Positions 60,622-64,000 of a stretch of 64,000 bases of DNA are shown piece by piece. Each line of letters opens with the position of its first letter. Position 1 is the first letter of the stretch. The translations under genes and the position numbers were made by a program. Origin of the DNA: Agrobacterium pusense (GTDB lineage Bacteria > Pseudomonadota > Alphaproteobacteria > Rhizobiales > Rhizobiaceae); NCBI RefSeq assembly GCF_900102105.1, contig NZ_FNBB01000003.1, positions 1 through 64,000 on the forward strand. Direction: 5' to 3'. The notes beneath the pieces are model-generated. The model saw only the letters and a list, made by a program, of their open reading frames with translations. It had not been told where the DNA came from and made no database searches.

Positions 60622-61959
60622 GTGAAGGCAACGGCAATCACGGGGACCGAGGCAGCTGTCCGCCCGTTCGGCGTCGCGCATCGCGATGTCCTCAAAATCG
60701 CGATACCAATGATGATCGCCTATCTGTCGACCCCGCTTGTGGGTCTTGTGGCGACGGGCGTCATCGCGCATATGCGAAACGAGGCGCTGGTGGGCGGGGT
60801 GGCGCTGGCCTCGGTTATCTTCGATGTCATCTTCGTGACATTCAATTTTCTGCGCGGTGCCACCACCGGCTTTACGGCACAGGCAATGGGTGCCGGTGAC
60901 CGGGTAGGTGAACAGCGCATGTTGCTGAGCGGCCTTATCATCGCACTGGTGGCCGGTCTGTTGTTGCTGCTGCTCCAGGGCCCGATCGGTGCGCTTGGCA
61001 TGAGCGTCATGGGCGCAGAAGGGATTGTCGCTGAAGCCGCCTCGACCTATTTCCACTGGCGAATCTGGTCGGCCCCCTTCGTTCTCTTCAATTTTGTCGC
61101 CTTCGGCTGGCTCATTGGCCGCGGTGAGGCCATGTGGAGCATGATCCTCCAGACGCTGCTGAATGGCCTGAATGCCGCCCTCAGCGTTCATTGGGTCATA
61201 GGGCTCGGCTGGGGAGTGGAAGGTGTTGCTATCGCCACTTTGGTTGCAGAAGCCGTGACCGCCGTGGCAGGCGCAGCTTTGATCCTGGCCAAGACCGATC
61301 GCTCCTCCTGGCGGCTTCCTGATATACCGGCGATCAGACGATCCTTTGCGGTCAACGGCGACATGATGATCCGCTCGTTCGCATTGCTGATCGGCCTGTC
61401 CTTCTTCACCCGCCAGAGCGGCTTCCTCGGGATCGACGTGCTTGCCGCCAACACCATTCTGCTGCGTTTTTATTTCTTCGGGGTCGCCTTCCTTGACGGT
61501 GTCGCTACGGCAGCGGAACAGCTTGCCGGCCGCGCTGTCGGTGCACGTTATCGGCCGGCCTTTGACCGCACGATCAAGCTGACGACATTCTGGGGCCTGA
61601 TTTTTGCAGCGCTGGTTTCCCTGGCCTTCCTGGCCGCCGGGGATTGGGTGATTGCGCTGACAGCGCCCTCCGACGCCGTTGCGAGACTGGCCGATACCTA
61701 CCTGATTTACGTGGTGGTCTTGCCGGTTGTCGGCATCATCGCGTTTCAGATGGACGGCGTCTATATCGGGTCCACCTGGTCTCGGCAAATGCGCAACCTC
61801 ATGGTGGCATCCCTGATCATCTATTTCGCCGCCTGGGCGATCCTGCAGCCCCTTTACGGCAACGATGGCCTATGGATTTCGCTTCTCTTGTTTCAGGGCG
61901 CCCGCAGCATCGCCTTCCGGTTCATGCTTCCGAAACTTGCGGCGGCGACGTTCCGGTAA
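60622..61959 (+). CDS. MATE-family exporter
   Basis: Membrane protein of 445 residues starting at GTG 60622, directly after the previous stop, with GGAAAG upstream. Twelve hydrophobic segments; FGVAHRDVLKIAIPMMIAYLSTPLVGLVATGVIAHM and AIGL-like NFLRGATTGFTAQAMGAGD are MATE/DinF features. As the last gene of the cluster it may expel a toxic intermediate or a finished product. Proton or sodium antiport is expected. Confidence 0.9.
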   Translation: MKATAITGTEAAVRPFGVAHRDVLKIAIPMMIAYLSTPLVGLVATGVIAHMRNEALVGGVALASVIFDVIFVTFNFLRGATTGFTAQAMGAGDRVGEQRMLLSGLIIALVAGLLLLLLQGPIGALGMSVMGAEGIVAEAASTYFHWRIWSAPFVLFNFVAFGWLIGRGEAMWSMILQTLLNGLNAALSVHWVIGLGWGVEGVAIATLVAEAVTAVAGAALILAKTDRSSWRLPDIPAIRRSFAVNGDMMIRSFALLIGLSFFTRQSGFLGIDVLAANTILLRFYFFGVAFLDGVATAAEQLAGRAVGARYRPAFDRTIKLTTFWGLIFAALVSLAFLAAGDWVIALTAPSDAVARLADTYLIYVVVLPVVGIIAFQMDGVYIGSTWSRQMRNLMVASLIIYFAAWAILQPLYGNDGLWISLLLFQGARSIAFRFMLPKLAAATFR

Positions 61960-61983
61960 AGATGGGACAAAATGAGTTCCCCA

Positions 61984-62247
61984 TCACGGCTGTTTCTTCC
62001 TTGCCAGATTGAGGAAGGCTTCCGACGCCCTCACCAGATCCTTATGTGAAACGTCGGCGCGGACAATCAAACCCTGCTCAATTCCGCCTTTGTCAACATT
62101 TGCAGGGGTATGGCCGGCGTTTTCCTCCGATCCCTGATCGTAGGTTTTGACCTTAATGATGCGGCGATCCACGCCGATGTTCTCCAGATATTGGACGGCG
62201 CGCTTGGCGCCTTCTTCGTCTTCAAAAAGTCCCGTAACGATTGGCAT
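61984..62247 (-). CDS. Small general-stress-type protein
   Basis: Protein of 87 residues. The start at 62247 is fixed by GGAGGAAACA upstream; the longer frame to 62658 is not supported. MPIVTGLFEDEEGAKRAVQYLENIGVDRRIIKVKTYD resembles the N-terminal alpha-beta half of general stress protein 17M-type domains. The C-terminal half (ADVSHKDLVRASEAFLNLARKK) is a helix. Cytoplasmic, function unknown. Convergent with the MATE gene. Confidence 0.6.
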   Translation of the reverse strand: MPIVTGLFEDEEGAKRAVQYLENIGVDRRIIKVKTYDQGSEENAGHTPANVDKGGIEQGLIVRADVSHKDLVRASEAFLNLARKKQP

Positions 62248-62391
62248 TGTTTCCTCCTTCCTCGCGTCCCGGCCTGATGGTGAACCACGGGCGTGCCTCA
62301 TCGTTCCTTCACAGTGATCACGGGTTGTTGTCCCGATCGTGAGCAAAGAGGGGAACGCATCTCCGCAAGCGGAGTTGGGTGAGGGGTAGAA

Positions 62392-63162
62392 TTGACATGG
62401 GGGCTCGAGACTTTGAGCGAAACAACTGTTCCGTACTGCGGACCAGCACCTGATTTCACCGACCTTGCATATGCATGGAACCTCGATCCGGTTCTCATCG
62501 CGATAATAGCGCTCGCAACCGTTCTGCTGTTTGGGACAGCGACCCAACAGGGGTCTTTCTTGCAGTGCGCCGCCATAATCTGCATTCTTGTCGTTGCGTT
62601 CGTATCGCCGCTTTGTGCGCTGACGACGGCACTTTTCTCCGCACGGGTTTTCCATCATTTCATATTGATTGCCGTCCTTGCGCCATTGCTTGCGCTAAAC
62701 CTTGAAGGACGCCTGCCGCGCTTACCCTGGCGGCTCCCAGCCCTGACGGAAATTCCGTTTCTCGCGCATACCATCGTCTATTGGGCCTGGCATCTGCCGC
62801 CGGGTTATTCATTCGCGCTTTCAAACTCCCTTGCTTACTGGGGCATGCAGCTCGCCTTGATTGTAACCGCTGTCTGGCTATGGAGGACGATGCTCGTCTC
62901 TGCCGGACCGGGAAGGAGAATTGCGCTCGCACTTGCAACGATGGCGCAGATGGGCTTCCTCGCAGCCATCCTGACATTTGCTCCTTATCCGCTTTTTGCA
63001 GAGCATCTGCTCACGACCGAGTCTTATGGGATGACAGCGCTCGAAGATCAGCAGCTTTCGGGCCTCATCATGTGGACATTCGGTCTTGTCCCCTATCTCG
63101 TCGTTGCGCTTTCCTCCGTCCGGACCATGCTGCACATGACTGCATGGCGGGGGGTGGAATGA
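62392..63162 (+). CDS. CtaG-like cytochrome c oxidase assembly protein
   Basis: Membrane protein of 256 residues of the caa3-type CtaG family. Start TTG 62392 follows GAGGGG; TTG 62413 is another option and the ATG at 62397 is out of frame. About seven hydrophobic segments; the HHFILIAVLAPLLAL (near 90), HTIVYWAWHLPPGY (near 128) and YGMTALEDQQLSGLIMW (near 220) segments carry conserved His, Asp and Gln residues that may bind copper. Overlaps the next gene by 4 bp. Confidence 0.82.
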   Translation: MTWGLETLSETTVPYCGPAPDFTDLAYAWNLDPVLIAIIALATVLLFGTATQQGSFLQCAAIICILVVAFVSPLCALTTALFSARVFHHFILIAVLAPLLALNLEGRLPRLPWRLPALTEIPFLAHTIVYWAWHLPPGYSFALSNSLAYWGMQLALIVTAVWLWRTMLVSAGPGRRIALALATMAQMGFLAAILTFAPYPLFAEHLLTTESYGMTALEDQQLSGLIMWTFGLVPYLVVALSSVRTMLHMTAWRGVE

Positions 63163-63659
63163 TCGCGCTCTTCAAATTTGTCCATTTTTTAGCGATCTCT
63201 GTCTGGATCGCAGGCCTTGTCAGTCTTCCCGGTCTCTACGTGCAACGTGCGCATGTCCAAAACGATGACGATCGTTTCCGCCTGCAAAAGATCGTGCGGT
63301 TTTCCTATGTAAAGGTGTTGTCGCCAGCCGCTTTTTTCGCAGTCGCGTCCGGAACCACGCTTATTTTCCTGCAATCCACGTACTTATCATGGTTCAGCGC
63401 AAAGCTCGCCCTTGTGGCTATTCTTGTGTTTCTACACGTGCTTACGGGCTTGGTCATTCTCCGTCTCTTTAACGACGGCGAGATCTATCCTGTGTGGCGT
63501 TTCATTGTCGTCACGGCGTTCACCAGCATCATAGCCCTTGGCATCGTCTATCTGGCGCTCGCGAAACCGGAGATACCCGCACTGCTGCCTGACTGGTTCC
63601 ATGAGCCTGGGGCACTAAAGCGTAACATCGCCCCCCTCATTCCTTGGGAGACACCATGA
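63159..63659 (+). CDS. CopD-like membrane protein
   Basis: Protein of 166 residues with four hydrophobic segments. FVHFLAISVWIAGLVSLPGLYVQRAHVQ at the N-terminus is typical of CopD/DUF2269-type proteins, with the His on helix 1 kept. ATG 63159 overlaps the CtaG-like stop, so both are co-translated and probably serve cytochrome oxidase or copper handling. The 3' end overlaps the convergent gene at 63637 by 23 bp. Confidence 0.7.
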   Translation: MIALFKFVHFLAISVWIAGLVSLPGLYVQRAHVQNDDDRFRLQKIVRFSYVKVLSPAAFFAVASGTTLIFLQSTYLSWFSAKLALVAILVFLHVLTGLVILRLFNDGEIYPVWRFIVVTAFTSIIALGIVYLALAKPEIPALLPDWFHEPGALKRNIAPLIPWETP

Positions 63660-64000
63660 GGCCGATGCCGTGATCGAATATCAGCTTTCCGCCGTGCCAG
63701 CCCGCGAGCGCGGTAAGGACCGAAGCAAGGAGGGACAGGCCGAGCCCATGCGGCAAAATCTCGATCATGCCGAATGTCCTCCCTCCCCAATTGGCGCCTG
63801 CCACGGAGATCAGCGCTATTGCGGCCACACCATGCGCCCAGCTGGCAACCCGGGCGCGAATTCCCGCGACAAGAAGCAGTTCCGCCGTGCCGATGATGCC
63901 GGCTGCGACGCCGCTGAAAAAAGCGCCTCCAGATGCCCAGACTCCGGCGCGAACCCAGAACTCGTCTGCGGACCACCAATAAAGGAGGTCGCAAGCCAAT
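63637..64000 (-). CDS. DUF2231-like membrane protein, partial
   Basis: C-terminal 120 residues of a membrane protein; its start lies beyond the window. Three hydrophobic segments are seen (GVWASGGAFFSGVAAGIIGTAELLLVAGI, HGVAAIALISVAG, GLGLSLLASVLTALAG), with LLYWWSADEFW before them, as in DUF2231 proteins that accompany oxidase-type genes. Possible heme or copper involvement is not shown by the sequence. Confidence 0.6.
   Translation of the reverse strand, partial: LACDLLYWWSADEFWVRAGVWASGGAFFSGVAAGIIGTAELLLVAGIRARVASWAHGVAAIALISVAGANWGGRTFGMIEILPHGLGLSLLASVLTALAGWHGGKLIFDHGIGLMVSPKE

Noticed and set aside
60268-61788. 506-codon minus-strand frame
   Set aside because: Antisense of the AhpD-like and MATE genes, both of which have firm motifs.
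1-64000. tRNA, rRNA, riboswitch, transposase or integrase
   Set aside because: I looked for cloverleaf sequences, conserved rRNA stretches, aptamer cores and DDE or tyrosine recombinase motifs and saw none; a covariance-model search would be needed to be certain for small RNAs.

Overview
The window looks like chromosomal DNA of an alphaproteobacterium of the family Rhizobiaceae, closest in flavour to Agrobacterium/Allorhizobium. The pointers are two BA14K repeats in one secreted protein, a LOV-domain sensor with a HisKA_2-type histidine region beside an HWE kinase, many ABC import operons each with a LysR or AraC regulator, an octopine/nopaline-dehydrogenase-family enzyme, and a pair resembling the Avi_7170/Avi_7169 alkylhydroperoxidase-domain families first named in Agrobacterium vitis. 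These calls rest on reading motifs; no database search was run. I saw no rRNA, tRNA, CRISPR array, insertion sequence or complete prophage.

Layout. 0.1-8 kb: envelope and stress genes. These are an ECF sigma factor with its anti-sigma factor, a secreted DUF4394 protein, an eroded aconitase fragment, a Gly/Asn-rich secreted protein convergent with a NarL-type two-component pair, two divergent small secreted proteins with a shared tail, and a BA14K protein. 8.3-12.2 kb: a sensory operon of LOV sensor, stand-alone receiver and GAF/PAS HWE kinase. 12.4-13.8 kb: a large protein of uncertain function. 14.3-21.0 kb: a complete peptide-type ABC importer followed by a beta-lactamase-fold serine hydrolase. 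21.0-28.7 kb: LysR and AraC regulators, each beside a small enzyme gene, plus a broken MFS gene. 28.7-33.2 kb: an aromatic-acid-type efflux set (FUSC, DUF1656, HlyD) and a haloacetate-dehalogenase-like hydrolase.

33.3-41.0 kb is a hydroxamate-siderophore locus. An AraC regulator, fhuC and a fused fhuB run leftward; the TonB receptor, fhuD and the reductase fhuF run rightward from the same intergenic region. 41.3-43.1 kb holds a membrane protein and a mercuric-reductase-like flavoprotein. 43.5-48.6 kb is a sigma-54 regulon: an AcoR-type activator, then a palindrome and a consensus -24/-12 promoter, then a butanediol-dehydrogenase-like enzyme and a flavin monooxygenase. 48.9-50.6 kb is a diguanylate cyclase.

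50.9-62.0 kb is the strongest candidate for an undescribed pathway. An opine-dehydrogenase-like enzyme and a LysR regulator are divergent. Downstream of the regulator lie a polyamine-type ABC importer, a flavin monooxygenase, a DsbA-fold isomerase-like protein, two carboxymuconolactone-decarboxylase-fold proteins and a MATE exporter, all on one strand with short gaps. 62.0-64.0 kb contains a small stress protein, a CtaG-like and a CopD-like membrane protein, and a DUF2231-like gene cut by the window end.

The most interesting single signals are the LOV sensor with an eroded ATP-binding domain, the sigma-54 promoter with its upstream palindrome, the aconitase fossil, the disrupted MFS gene, and the opine-dehydrogenase/monooxygenase/CMD cluster.
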